A stretch of 19,735 nt of DNA from UBA2798 sp046289975 (GCA_046289975.1 JBKBUQ010000045.1:1-19735), one strand, 5' to 3'; shown: positions 6,748 to 15,103, numbered from the stretch's first letter. Made by a program: numbers and translations. The notes: generated by a model from the sequence alone, not told the origin.

Positions 6748-7491
6748 TTATTCATTGCGATTTCCGAGCAAACGGAGAAGCATAATGAAAAGGTTGATGA
6801 AATCAAGGTAAAGTGTAAGTCCGGCCATGATCGCCATTTTGCTTGCAAGCTCGTGACCGGAACCAACCTGCTCACCCATTTCCTTAATTTTCTGCATGTC
6901 GTATGCTGTGAGTCCTGTGAAAACCAACACTCCAATGATGCTGATTAACCACTCAAGACCTGAGCTTTGCATAAAGATGTTTACAATGCTTGCGATGATT
7001 ATTCCGATAAGGCCCATCATCAGAATAGATCCGAATTTGGTAAGGTCTGTTTTGGTAGTGTAACCCAGGAATGCCATTACACCAAATGTACCTGCAGTGA
7101 TAAAAAATACTGCTGCAATTGAACCGGTGGTGTACATGATAAAGATTGAACTGAGCGACAATCCCATCATACCTGCATAAAGGATAAAAACGCCTAACAA
7201 TACCGGAGCAGATAAACGGTTAAATGCAAAATTCATCAAGAGAACCAACCCGAGTGGTGCAAAAGATACGATCCAGAATAATGGGTTTGGACGACCGGTT
7301 TCGGAAATAAAGAGACGAACAAACAACTCAAGATTACTTCCGATGGCATATGCAACTACACCTGTAATGGCAAGCGCTGCCAGCATATAGGAGAAAACAT
7401 TGGCTACAAACGTGCGGGGAATTACGCCGGAAAAAGAAGAGGATCCACCGCTTCCAACGTTGGTTGAGGTATTGAACATATTGTTGCTCAT
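6748..7491 (-). CDS. Bax inhibitor-1 / YetJ family membrane protein
   Basis: The 247-residue protein has a Ser/Gly/Asn-rich N-terminus (residues 1-22) and about seven hydrophobic segments: roughly 29-50, 70-90, 95-111, 112-133, 134-143 with 154-175, 180-196 and 219-241. The conserved C-terminal features of the BI-1/UPF0005 family are present: TAYDMQKIKE (195-204, Asp198) and LYLDFINLFIMLLRLLG (227-243, Asp230). In Bacillus YetJ the equivalent aspartate pair forms a pH-sensitive latch of a calcium leak channel, so this could be an inner-membrane calcium-leak protein; the substrate here is not shown. The start is the ATG at 7491. A degenerate -7 box (TAAATTCG, minus strand, 7514-7521) lies 22 bases upstream, and a strong terminator follows, so it may be a single-gene unit 38 bases after folE. 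Confidence 0.88.
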   Translation of the reverse strand: MSNNMFNTSTNVGSGGSSSFSGVIPRTFVANVFSYMLAALAITGVVAYAIGSNLELFVRLFISETGRPNPLFWIVSFAPLGLVLLMNFAFNRLSAPVLLGVFILYAGMMGLSLSSIFIMYTTGSIAAVFFITAGTFGVMAFLGYTTKTDLTKFGSILMMGLIGIIIASIVNIFMQSSGLEWLISIIGVLVFTGLTAYDMQKIKEMGEQVGSGHELASKMAIMAGLTLYLDFINLFIMLLRLLGNRNE

Positions 7492-7529
7492 GGTTATGGT
7501 TTTTAGGTTATAACGAATTTAGTGAATTA

Positions 7530-8165
7530 TTATTTTAAATGTGATCCAATCAATGAAATGAATTCCTTTCGGGTTGGGTCTTTCAGGAATTCACCAGTGA
7601 AAGCAGAGGTTGTGGTTACTGAATTTTGCTTCTGAACACCTCGCATCTGCATGCACATATGACTGGCTTCGATCACCACTGCAACTCCAAGAGGATTCAA
7701 TGTCTCCTGAATACAGTCGCGGATCTCCGTTGTCAGTCTTTCCTGTACCTGCAAACGCCGTGCAAAGGCATCAACAACACGTGGAATCTTGGAAAGTCCG
7801 ACAATATGTCCGTTCGGGATATAGGCAATGTGTGCTTTCCCAAAAAAGGGTAACATATGGTGCTCGCACATGGAATAAACTTCAATATCCTTCACAATTA
7901 CCATCTGACGGTATTCTTCGGCAAACATAGCGGATTGAAGTATCTCTTTGGGATTCAGATCATAACCATGTGTTAAAAACTGAAGAGCCTTAGCAACACG
8001 TTCCGGGGTTTTGAGCAATCCTTCCCGCTTTGGATCTTCCCCAAGTGCAGGAATGATCTTCGAATAAGCCTCCGAAATCTGCTTCAAAGTGCCTTCATTG
8101 TACTGTTCAACGCGTTCGTAACCGTCAAGCGAGTTCTCGGAAATTATGTCAGTTGGATTCGCCAT
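7530..8165 (-). CDS. folE: GTP cyclohydrolase I
   Basis: The 211-residue protein converts GTP to 7,8-dihydroneopterin triphosphate, the first step towards folate, tetrahydrobiopterin and queuosine. Motifs are REGLLKTPERVAKAL (residues 47-61), the zinc and catalytic site SMCEHHMLPFFGKAHIAYIP (98-117; Cys100, catalytic His102, His103), GLSKIPRVVDAFARRLQVQE (123-142) and the third zinc ligand in SHMCMQMRGVQKQ (168-180, Cys171). All zinc ligands are present, so this is the classical FolE. A normal N-terminal extension of about 30 residues is present. The ATG at 8165 is eight bases after the stop of the pterin synthase gene, so the two are co-transcribed from the promoter at 8609-8640. Their pairing suggests the product feeds the neighbouring enzyme as well as folate synthesis. 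Confidence 0.95.
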   Translation of the reverse strand: MANPTDIISENSLDGYERVEQYNEGTLKQISEAYSKIIPALGEDPKREGLLKTPERVAKALQFLTHGYDLNPKEILQSAMFAEEYRQMVIVKDIEVYSMCEHHMLPFFGKAHIAYIPNGHIVGLSKIPRVVDAFARRLQVQERLTTEIRDCIQETLNPLGVAVVIEASHMCMQMRGVQKQNSVTTTSAFTGEFLKDPTRKEFISLIGSHLK

Positions 8166-8173
8166 AGCAATGC

Positions 8174-8593
8174 TTATTCTCCGAAATATTCTGCGTAATT
8201 ATTTTCTGTTTCCCAAAGTCGGATATTGTGCAATTCTCCCCCCAGGGTTCGTACCGGTTCTTCAAGGATCTCCCAGATCTTGATTGCAAGATTTTCGGTG
8301 GATGGCTTAATTCCCTTCATAAAATCAACATCCACATTGAGATTTCGGTGATCCAGTTTTTCAATTACTTCATTGCGGATTAATACACTCAAGGCTTTTA
8401 AATCAACAATAAACCCGGTAACAGGATCAGGAACTCCCTTCACGGTAACAAACAGGTTATAATTATGTCCATGCCAGTTTTTATTGGCACATTTTCCAAA
8501 AACCTCGAAGTTCTTCTCCTCCGACCACTCATCATGCCACAGCTTGTGCGCGGCATTGAAATTTTCCCTGCGGGTTATGTATGACTTTCTCAT
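8174..8593 (-). CDS. 6-pyruvoyl-tetrahydropterin synthase / QueD family enzyme
   Basis: The 139-residue protein belongs to the PTPS/QueD family, which acts on dihydroneopterin triphosphate. Zinc ligands are His16 (FNAAHKL, 12-18) and His41 and His43 (HGHNY). The catalytic cysteine is Cys35 in VFGKCANKNWHGHNY; KLDHRNLN (79-86), PSTEN (97-101) and WETENN (127-132) follow. The Cys-x5-HGH spacing and the FGKC..HGHNY and ET-x-NN wording resemble animal PTPS as I recall it, whereas E. coli QueD has Cys-x3-HGH. It could therefore make 6-pyruvoyl-tetrahydropterin (biopterin-like route) or 6-carboxy-tetrahydropterin (queuosine route). I start at the ATG at 8593; the upstream in-frame TTG at 8611 lies inside the -7 box. 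folE follows after eight bases. No queC, queE or sepiapterin-reductase gene is in the window. Confidence 0.88.
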   Translation of the reverse strand: MRKSYITRRENFNAAHKLWHDEWSEEKNFEVFGKCANKNWHGHNYNLFVTVKGVPDPVTGFIVDLKALSVLIRNEVIEKLDHRNLNVDVDFMKGIKPSTENLAIKIWEILEEPVRTLGGELHNIRLWETENNYAEYFGE

Positions 8594-8608
8594 TGCAATT
8601 AAACACTG

Positions 8609-8640
8609 CAAATATACGAGTAATCAGACACAAGGTGCAA
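8609..8640 (-). promoter_or_regulatory. Promoter of the pterin synthase-folE pair
   Basis: On the minus strand TATATTTG (8609-8616) matches TAnnTTTG exactly and ends 15 bases before the ATG at 8593. A TTG at 8638-8640 lies 21 bases upstream of the -7 box; a closer TTG (8631-8633) is spaced only 14 bases. The promoter begins one base after the stop of the upstream secreted-protein gene. Confidence 0.65.
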
Positions 8641-11400
8641 TTAACGGACAATCAGCTTCCGCGTCAGACGCTTTCCATTATGCACCACCGATAACACATA
8701 TGTACCCGAAGCTATTTCTCTTCCATTTGCATCATCTCTCTGCCAGATTAAGCGCTGCTCACCGCTACTACTTGTTCCTGAGTAAATCACCCTGATTTCC
8801 CTACCGCTGATGTCGAATACCCGAACATCCAATTTCCCTTCAGAGGGCACATAAAGATCAATCGTAATTGCCTCGGCAAAAGGATTGGGATAGGTTGCAA
8901 AATGAAGTTCTTCCGTTTTTAATTCGGGGCTGGATAAAAACAGGGGTGTCAACTGTGCAGAAAATATTCCGTTTCCATGAGTGGCAACTACCATTTTCCC
9001 ATCCGAAGCACGCGCTTTGATCATATTCACAATTGAATTACCGATAACACCCGGTGCCTCCTGTTGCCAAATGGTATTGATTCCGTTCAATTGATTCGTT
9101 GAATACAATCCGACTGAAGTTCCAACCAGATAAATTTTTTCGGGCGCGGAAGGATAAATCAATGACCAATACACAGCAGGACCACTCCCGCTGCCGTCCG
9201 GAAATTCTTCAAGATTACCGGATACATCTTCCCAGGTCACACCCGCATCCGGAGTATGAAAGACACTTCGAATTCCATAATTGGAAAATGTCACCAATAA
9301 TTCATCTCCGTCAAATTCATTGGTTCCGATAGAACTTACATAGGAATTGGGAGGAAAGATAGAAGCAGAAATTGCTGTTTTCACAGGAGTAGGTCCTGCA
9401 GCCTGATCCAATTTCAAAACATGACTTTTATTTGAACCGTAATATACTCGACCGGGATTAGCAGGAGAGATTGCACACACCGTTATATTTCCCTGTGATA
9501 AGGTCAATGTACTTTGCGTGATCTCCGTCCAGCCATGTGTAATTCGATTATATATATCTCCAATAACCGGAATTGTTCCGAGAGAATCATTTCTCCAGAT
9601 TTTAGCATTGCGCGTGATCATATAGAGACGATCGGTATTGGAAGGGTCAAGAACAAAACAATTAATGAAATTATTGGTAGCAGCAATTCCAACAGGATCA
9701 ATGCGTGTTCCTAAAATGGTATCACCATCATCGGTCATGATCATTTTATACATTTTTCCCTGCTGAATTGAAAAGATCCAGTGGGGTCGTCCGTTTGGAA
9801 TACCGGTATACGAACCATCACCACGATACACCCATTTCCAAAGTGAATCGATATGCCTGAATTTAGTGAACCAAATACCATTATCCTGGGCTCCACCAAG
9901 TGTGATGTCGTTATAGGCATTTCCCTCCTCAATAGATACAGTATAAAATTGTGAAGTGACATAACCGTTGTTTAAGGAAGTCCAGTTAACAGAATCGGCA
10001 AGCACATTCGTACTCAGGTGAATGCCACCATCCGACATGGTCATTGCACGCAAGGAATCCAGAAACACCATTCCATGAAGATCGGGATGGTGATTGGGAT
10101 AAACATACTGTGCAAGATTGGATTGATTGCACCGGTAACCACCTACCCATTTATAAACCGGACTTGTAAACTGATCATTGGAACGGTAGAGGTTTGTCCC
10201 GCCAAGAAAAACAATATTCGAATTAGAAGGATGCCAATTGATGTGCATATCGTATCCGCCTTGTGTTTGAAAATATCCAAAATCGAAATCAAAAAAACCT
10301 GTACAACTTCCGGCAGGTAAATTGGATGAACGATTTTCCCAAATACCTCCGCCTCCTGATCCATTTCCGGAGATATATGTGTATTTAAATAATGAATGTC
10401 CATTTGTTCCTGAACTTGGAGATTCCATAACACACATCACTTCATTTTCATTCGAAGGATTATAAGCCATTGCTATTCTTCTGTAAGTTGTCGGAAAGCC
10501 GGAATGAATGGAATTCCAGTTCACTCCATCTACCGAACGCCATATTCCTTTGGTTGGACCATCACTCGATAATGCAGCATAAAAAACTCCTCCCGGTGTA
10601 ACTATGATATCTGTATAATCAGAATTTGCAGTGGTAGTTGAATCAAACCCAAGCACAGGTTGCCAGCTTGTACCACCATCTGTACTTCTAAAGACACCGT
10701 TAAATACAGCTGCCAGTACTGGAGAATTTCCTACTGCAGTTGGATCAACAACAATTTTCCATACAAAATCCATATCGCCATTTCTGTACATGGTTTGCGG
10801 CGTATTTGAAGTTGTAGAACTAAGTAAAGACCAACTCATACCATTGTCGGTTGATTTATAAATTCCGTTTCCACTCATTTGTGAGGTGAATTCAGTTCCG
10901 CTGACTATTCCGTAATATTCGCCTGTACCGGCATACCAGGTATCTTCATGTCCAACTCTTTTATCCTGAACAATACATGAAATACTATTGAGATCACCGA
11001 TATCGGAAACACGTTCAAAATGTGCACCTGCATCTGTACTTCTCCAAATTCCGCTGGTAACTCCACCGGCCAGCAAAATATCCTGATCACGAACATCAAA
11101 TGCAAGAGCACGTGTTCTTCCACCTAATTCTTTTGGTCCGATGAGTGAAAAATTGATTGAACGTTGAAAATTCTTTGGAAGAGTTGCTGCAAAAGCAAGT
11201 TCACGTTGACGTATACCTGCCGGGATCAATCCTGTTGAAGGATCAGCATGTCGCTCAAGTTCCCATGCAAGTCGTCCATCAGGATCGGAAGGATCATTAC
11301 CACCCATCGCATCACCGGTAAACCGAATACGATCTGTTGGAAGGAGTTGGAGAAGAATGAATCCTGCAAAAACAATGAAAAAGCGAATACGGTTATTCAT
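8641..11400 (-). CDS. Large secreted BNR/sortilin-like repeat protein with T9SS sorting domain
   Basis: The 919-residue protein has an N-terminal hydrophobic signal (about residues 5-20) and at least seven BNR/Asp-box-like motifs, such as WRSTDAGAHF, YKSTDNGMSW, FRSTDGGTSW, WRSVDGVNW and HTPDAGVTW, which mark beta-propellers of the sortilin/VPS10 or exo-sialidase-like type. The last 88 residues (from about 832) are a type A T9SS sorting domain: YPNPF at the start, a VRVFDISGRE strand, SGTYVLSV and a basic RKLIVR end. It should be exported by Sec, carried across the outer membrane by the type 9 system and released or anchored at the surface. Many such proteins are named glycosyl hydrolases, but I see no catalytic evidence and would not assign an activity. 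It begins 22 bases after the aroA stop with no visible terminator between them, so it may be read from the aro promoter. The ATG at 11400 is the only start that keeps the signal. Confidence 0.87.
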   Translation of the reverse strand: MNNRIRFFIVFAGFILLQLLPTDRIRFTGDAMGGNDPSDPDGRLAWELERHADPSTGLIPAGIRQRELAFAATLPKNFQRSINFSLIGPKELGGRTRALAFDVRDQDILLAGGVTSGIWRSTDAGAHFERVSDIGDLNSISCIVQDKRVGHEDTWYAGTGEYYGIVSGTEFTSQMSGNGIYKSTDNGMSWSLLSSTTSNTPQTMYRNGDMDFVWKIVVDPTAVGNSPVLAAVFNGVFRSTDGGTSWQPVLGFDSTTTANSDYTDIIVTPGGVFYAALSSDGPTKGIWRSVDGVNWNSIHSGFPTTYRRIAMAYNPSNENEVMCVMESPSSGTNGHSLFKYTYISGNGSGGGGIWENRSSNLPAGSCTGFFDFDFGYFQTQGGYDMHINWHPSNSNIVFLGGTNLYRSNDQFTSPVYKWVGGYRCNQSNLAQYVYPNHHPDLHGMVFLDSLRAMTMSDGGIHLSTNVLADSVNWTSLNNGYVTSQFYTVSIEEGNAYNDITLGGAQDNGIWFTKFRHIDSLWKWVYRGDGSYTGIPNGRPHWIFSIQQGKMYKMIMTDDGDTILGTRIDPVGIAATNNFINCFVLDPSNTDRLYMITRNAKIWRNDSLGTIPVIGDIYNRITHGWTEITQSTLTLSQGNITVCAISPANPGRVYYGSNKSHVLKLDQAAGPTPVKTAISASIFPPNSYVSSIGTNEFDGDELLVTFSNYGIRSVFHTPDAGVTWEDVSGNLEEFPDGSGSGPAVYWSLIYPSAPEKIYLVGTSVGLYSTNQLNGINTIWQQEAPGVIGNSIVNMIKARASDGKMVVATHGNGIFSAQLTPLFLSSPELKTEELHFATYPNPFAEAITIDLYVPSEGKLDVRVFDISGREIRVIYSGTSSSGEQRLIWQRDDANGREIASGTYVLSVVHNGKRLTRKLIVR

Positions 11401-11422
11401 ACAAAAATTTATTTCTTAACTA

Positions 11423-12667
11423 TTAATTCAATTCAAATCCAACCTGAACCAGATCGGTCCAAAACGCGGGATAGGACTTATCTACAACACTTCGCTCTTC
11501 AATTATTACCGGACCGGCTACCAATGCCAAGGGGGCAAACGCCATTGCCATTCGATGATCTTCGTAAGTATTAACCGGAATTGAAGGCGTTTTTAGTTCT
11601 CCGGAAAACAAAATCAGTTCATCATCAGAAGGGATCTCTGTTCGCACACCAAATTTTGCCAATTCATTTTGCAATGCGCAGAGACGATCTGTCTCTTTTA
11701 TTCGTAAAGTTTTTAATCCGGTGAAATGTCCGCCAATTCCAAGGCCGGCACAGGTACATGCCAGCGTTTGTGCGATATCAGGACAATCAGAAAAATCAAA
11801 GTTGAGAAACTCTGGAATAATTGCGTCCTGATTTTTAACGAGGCGAATTCCTCCCTCTTCATAATGCGATTGCACTCCAAGCATTTCAAAAATTTCACGA
11901 ACAACACGATCGCCCTGCAAACTTTCGGAATGAAGTCCGCCTAAAAACAAATCGGCTTCTTTTGCAAGAGCAGCCACTTCAAACCAATACGAAGCCGCAC
12001 TCCAATCAGCTTCAACACAAAAATTGCGCGACTGATACGGAGATGGTGCGATACGGATTTCATTTCCCTCCCAGTTAATCTCAGCACCAAAATACCGCAT
12101 TAGCTCCATGGTCATATTCAGATAGGGTCGCGATACCGGTTCTTTGGTAAATGAAATAGTTAATCCATCCGGCAATACAGGTCCAATGAGCATAAGAGAA
12201 GAAACAAACTGACTGCTCACTCCGGGATTCAGGTTAACTACACCTCCGCTTAGTTTTTTACCCCGGATCCTTAATGGAGGATATCCTTCCTTCCCTGGAT
12301 AACTGATTTCTGCACCGATGGAACGAAGTGCATCCACAAGTATTCCAATTGGACGATTTTTCATTCGCTCACTTCCGGTTAATAAAAATCTACCCGGACT
12401 TATGGAAAGCAATCCCGCAAGAAACCGCATGGCTGTTCCTGCCGGACCAACATCAAAAACCTGTTCAACACCCTCATGAACATCGGGGAGCTGAACTAAA
12501 ATATCAATCAATGTTTGAGTATCCCGCGCACTTGCAAGATCATGTATTGTAAATTTCTCCTTCGATAAAGCAGCAATAATCAGCACCCGGTTGCTTTCAC
12601 TTTTTGATCCAGTGAGAGCAAGCCTAGAACAAATTTGTTTGTAAGGCGCTGTTACCTGTATATTCAT
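11423..12667 (-). CDS. aroA: 3-phosphoshikimate 1-carboxyvinyltransferase (EPSP synthase)
   Basis: The 414-residue protein joins shikimate-3-phosphate and phosphoenolpyruvate, step six of the shikimate pathway. Key residues are visible: LTGSKSESNR (residues 18-27; Lys22, Ser23, Arg27), GPAGTAMRF (74-82), NRPIG (104-108, Arg105), SSQFVSSLML (151-160, Gln153), SDCPDIAQT (293-301, Asp297), IKETDRL (323-329, Lys324 and Glu325) and YEDHRMAMAFAPLAL (368-382). It is slightly shorter than the E. coli enzyme (427). The position after the GTAMR arginine is Phe82, where E. coli has Pro101, a site known to affect glyphosate binding. The ATG at 12667 overlaps the aroB TAA by one base (TAATG), so aroB and aroA are translationally coupled. 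The function is secure. Confidence 0.95.
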   Translation of the reverse strand: MNIQVTAPYKQICSRLALTGSKSESNRVLIIAALSKEKFTIHDLASARDTQTLIDILVQLPDVHEGVEQVFDVGPAGTAMRFLAGLLSISPGRFLLTGSERMKNRPIGILVDALRSIGAEISYPGKEGYPPLRIRGKKLSGGVVNLNPGVSSQFVSSLMLIGPVLPDGLTISFTKEPVSRPYLNMTMELMRYFGAEINWEGNEIRIAPSPYQSRNFCVEADWSAASYWFEVAALAKEADLFLGGLHSESLQGDRVVREIFEMLGVQSHYEEGGIRLVKNQDAIIPEFLNFDFSDCPDIAQTLACTCAGLGIGGHFTGLKTLRIKETDRLCALQNELAKFGVRTEIPSDDELILFSGELKTPSIPVNTYEDHRMAMAFAPLALVAGPVIIEERSVVDKSYPAFWTDLVQVGFELN

Positions 12668-13746
12668 TAACGGTATAAACTATGATAATAGCGAAACGAG
12701 TCACTTATTTCATCTGCGGTACAGGAAAGATCATGAACAGGCTTTCCAATACCATCCAGCAAGGTGAAACTGATACTGTCGTCTTTGTTTTTTTTATCGT
12801 TTTTCATTAATTCAATCAGACGATGAGTATCCATGTCCTCAAACACACGATGCTCATACAATGAAGTGATCAAAGTGCTGATCGACGATAATTCTTCCTT
12901 GTTCAGTTTGCGTTTGCGTTCAGACAAATAACTTTCACAGATCATTCCTATTGCAACGGATTCGCCATGCGTAAGCGGAGCGCGTTCACCCTCCAGCGAT
13001 AAACTTTCAACAGCATGACCAATTGTATGTCCGAAATTCAACACTTTTCGAAATCCCTTTTCTGTTGGGTCGGCTTCAACAATTGATTGTTTTATCGCAA
13101 CAGACTTTTGAATGATCGGTTCCCAATCCGCATTTCCCAGCGGATGTGAATTAAGGATCAGTTCCCAATACGATTTATCGGCGATCAATGCATGTTTAAT
13201 CACCTCTGCAAATCCCGAAAGTAATTCACGTGGCGGAAGTGTAGATAAAAACACCGGATCGATAAATACAGCAAGTGGTTCTGCAAACAGACCAATCTGA
13301 TTTTTTAATCCGTTCAGATCGATCCCGACCTTTGCTCCAACTGAAGCATCCACCTGACTAAGTAATGTGGTGGGGATATTAATAAAACGTATGCCTCGTT
13401 TATAGGTTGATGCAATAAAACCTCCCATATCGCTGATCACTCCGCCACCTAGATTGATAAACAATGCATGCCTATCGGTTTGCATATCGGAAAGGGCTTC
13501 CCAAATATGTGTACAGATGTTGATATTCTTGTTAAGTTCTCCGCTTTCAATCTCAATTAATTCAGCCTGACGTAATGCCTCTATTTGACTGACCAAGACC
13601 GGAAAACAATATTGCAGCGAATTTTCGTCAACAAGAATGAACTTCCTGGCCTCTTTTATTCCAGAGGAAGAAAGTAATTCTTCAAGTCCTGAAAAGGCCA
13701 GAGAACCAATCTCTACCGGATGATGGTGTATTGTTTGTTTATTCAT
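12667..13746 (-). CDS. aroB: 3-dehydroquinate synthase
   Basis: The 359-residue protein cyclises DAHP to 3-dehydroquinate with NAD and a divalent metal, step two of the shikimate pathway. Motifs are INLGGGVISDMGGFIAST (residues 97-114, nucleotide binding), YKRGIRFINIPTTLLSQVDAS (115-135), GFAEVIKHAL (178-187, metal ligand Glu181), NFGHTIGHAVE (237-247, His240 and His244) and THGESVAIGM (259-268, His260). I start at the ATG at 13746; the frame is open back to a TTG at 13812, but that extension does not look like AroB and passes through the likely promoter. It is the first gene of an aroB-aroA pair and is divergent from proline dehydrogenase across 165 bases. The length is normal and no key residue is missing. 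Confidence 0.95.
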   Translation of the reverse strand: MNKQTIHHHPVEIGSLAFSGLEELLSSSGIKEARKFILVDENSLQYCFPVLVSQIEALRQAELIEIESGELNKNINICTHIWEALSDMQTDRHALFINLGGGVISDMGGFIASTYKRGIRFINIPTTLLSQVDASVGAKVGIDLNGLKNQIGLFAEPLAVFIDPVFLSTLPPRELLSGFAEVIKHALIADKSYWELILNSHPLGNADWEPIIQKSVAIKQSIVEADPTEKGFRKVLNFGHTIGHAVESLSLEGERAPLTHGESVAIGMICESYLSERKRKLNKEELSSISTLITSLYEHRVFEDMDTHRLIELMKNDKKNKDDSISFTLLDGIGKPVHDLSCTADEISDSFRYYHSLYR

Positions 13747-13753
13747 TGCTGTG

Positions 13754-13761
13754 TGCAAGAT
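13754..13761 (-). promoter_or_regulatory. Possible -7 element upstream of aroB
   Basis: TATCTTGC on the minus strand is a degenerate match to TAnnTTTG, seven bases before the aroB ATG. It resembles TATCTTGG at 15096-15103. No -33 TTG is at the usual distance, so the call is weak. Confidence 0.3.
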
Positions 13762-13886
13762 AGCCAAAATGAGACTATCGTACGTGAAAAACAACAAAAT
13801 ACCTTTGCTCAAATCATCTCCCGGAAGGGATCAATAGTTACCTCCATTTTGACCCAAAAAAACGACTTTCCGGTTGCTTTTACAGA

Positions 13887-13894
13887 TATATTTG
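13887..13894 (+). promoter_or_regulatory. -7 promoter element (TATATTTG) of proline dehydrogenase
   Basis: TATATTTG is an exact TAnnTTTG match ending 17 bases before the ATG at 13912. The extended sequence TATATTTGCAG is identical to that of the pterin synthase promoter. No TTG at 17-23 bases upstream is evident. Confidence 0.62.
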
Positions 13895-13911
13895 CAGCAT
13901 AATACACCGAC

Positions 13912-15084
13912 ATGATCTCATTTGAGAATACAGAGATCGCTTTTTCCGGAAAGAGCGATAAGGATCTTCGCAGAGCACACTTGCTTTTCCGATTAATTGG
14001 GAGGCCTTGGATGGTAAGGTTGGGGAAAACGATGACCAATCTCGCACTTGCAATGCGCCTTCCCATCAGGGGTATTGTTAAACGAACCATTTTTCGTCAT
14101 TTCTGCGGCGGTGAAACCATCGAAGAATGTGAATCGAGAATTACCGAATTGGGGAAATTTGGAATTGGAACCATCCTTGACTACTCAGTTGAAGGAAAAC
14201 ATGCTGAAGAAGACCTTGATGCAACTTCCCGGGAAATCATTCGAACAGCAAAGGTTGCCAGTGGAAATCAACATATTCCCTTTTGCGTTTTTAAAGTAAC
14301 CGGAGTTGCACGCTTTGGATTACTCGAAAAAGTAAGTGCTTCAGAGGAACTTACTAAAGAAGAAAAACAAGAATACCTACACGTGGTAAACCGTGTGGAT
14401 GCTATTTGCCGCGAAGCATATACAGCAGAAACACCGGTTTTTATTGACGCTGAAGAAAGCTGGATTCAACCGGCTATTGATGGACTTGCCGATGCGATGA
14501 TGGCGAAATACAACAGACAAAAATCTATTGTGTTTAATACATTGCAAATGTACCGTCACGACCGACTTGACTTTTTTCGCCATTCCATTGAGAAAGCACG
14601 AAAAGGCGGATACAGGATCGGAATGAAGATCGTACGCGGTGCGTATATGGAAAAAGAACGTAATCGTGCTGCAGAAAAAAATTACCCCTCCCCTATTCAG
14701 CCCGACAAAACAGCTTCGGACCGGGATTATGATGAGGCTTTGCGTCTCGCTGTTGACAATCTTGATGTAACCTCAATCTGTGCAGGCAGTCATAATGAAA
14801 ACAGTGCCTTACTTCTCACCCGTCTTATGCAGGAAAAAGGAATTCCTGCAAACGATACGCGTATTTATTTTGCTCAATTGCTTGGCATGAGCGACCACAT
14901 AAGCTTTAACCTGAGTAATGCCGGATACAATGTTGCAAAATATGTTCCTTACGGACCTGTTCGGGAGGTTCTGCCCTATCTTATTCGCCGCGCCGAGGAA
15001 AATACAAGTGTAAAAGGTCAAACAGGTAGAGAATTAAGCCTGGTTATCAAAGAAAGACAGCGTCGTAAAAAATTGCAGCGCTGA
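13912..15084 (+). CDS. Proline dehydrogenase (monofunctional, FAD-dependent)
   Basis: The 390-residue protein oxidises proline to pyrroline-5-carboxylate, passing electrons through FAD to quinone. The TIM-barrel PRODH motifs are LDYSVEG (residues 89-95), VFKVTG (126-131), FIDAEESW (177-184), NTLQMYR (209-215), MKIVRGAYMEKER (238-250), AGSHNEN (291-297), AQLLGMSDHISFNL (321-334) and KYVPYGPVREVLPYLIRRAEEN (343-364). There is no P5C-dehydrogenase or DNA-binding domain, so it is not a PutA fusion; the partner dehydrogenase must be elsewhere. The length and motif style recall mitochondrial PRODH more than the short Thermus/Deinococcus type. The ATG at 13912 is fixed by the promoter at 13887-13894. 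The C-terminus is strongly basic (ERQRRKKLQR). No terminator separates it from the kinase gene 26 bases downstream. Confidence 0.94.
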   Translation: MISFENTEIAFSGKSDKDLRRAHLLFRLIGRPWMVRLGKTMTNLALAMRLPIRGIVKRTIFRHFCGGETIEECESRITELGKFGIGTILDYSVEGKHAEEDLDATSREIIRTAKVASGNQHIPFCVFKVTGVARFGLLEKVSASEELTKEEKQEYLHVVNRVDAICREAYTAETPVFIDAEESWIQPAIDGLADAMMAKYNRQKSIVFNTLQMYRHDRLDFFRHSIEKARKGGYRIGMKIVRGAYMEKERNRAAEKNYPSPIQPDKTASDRDYDEALRLAVDNLDVTSICAGSHNENSALLLTRLMQEKGIPANDTRIYFAQLLGMSDHISFNLSNAGYNVAKYVPYGPVREVLPYLIRRAEENTSVKGQTGRELSLVIKERQRRKKLQR

Positions 15085-15103
15085 TTCGCATTCACTATCT
15101 TGG
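15073..15103 (+). promoter_or_regulatory. Likely promoter of the histidine kinase-response regulator pair
   Basis: A TTG (15073-15075) is followed by 20 bases and TATCTTGG (15096-15103), a near match to TAnnTTTG. The -7 box ends seven bases before the ATG at 15111. The -33 part lies within the end of the proline dehydrogenase gene. Confidence 0.45.

Noticed and set aside
7610..7930. Open frame of 106 codons on the plus strand within folE
   Set aside because: It is antisense to GTP cyclohydrolase I, with low-complexity composition and no recognisable motif.
10018..10320. Open frames of about 100 codons antisense to the BNR-repeat protein
   Set aside because: The minus-strand gene has clear repeats, a signal peptide and a T9SS domain; the antisense frames have none.
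13747..13812. Longer aroB reading frame starting at a TTG at 13812
   Set aside because: The extra 22 residues are hydrophobic and unlike AroB, which is cytoplasmic; the ATG at 13746 gives the normal length.
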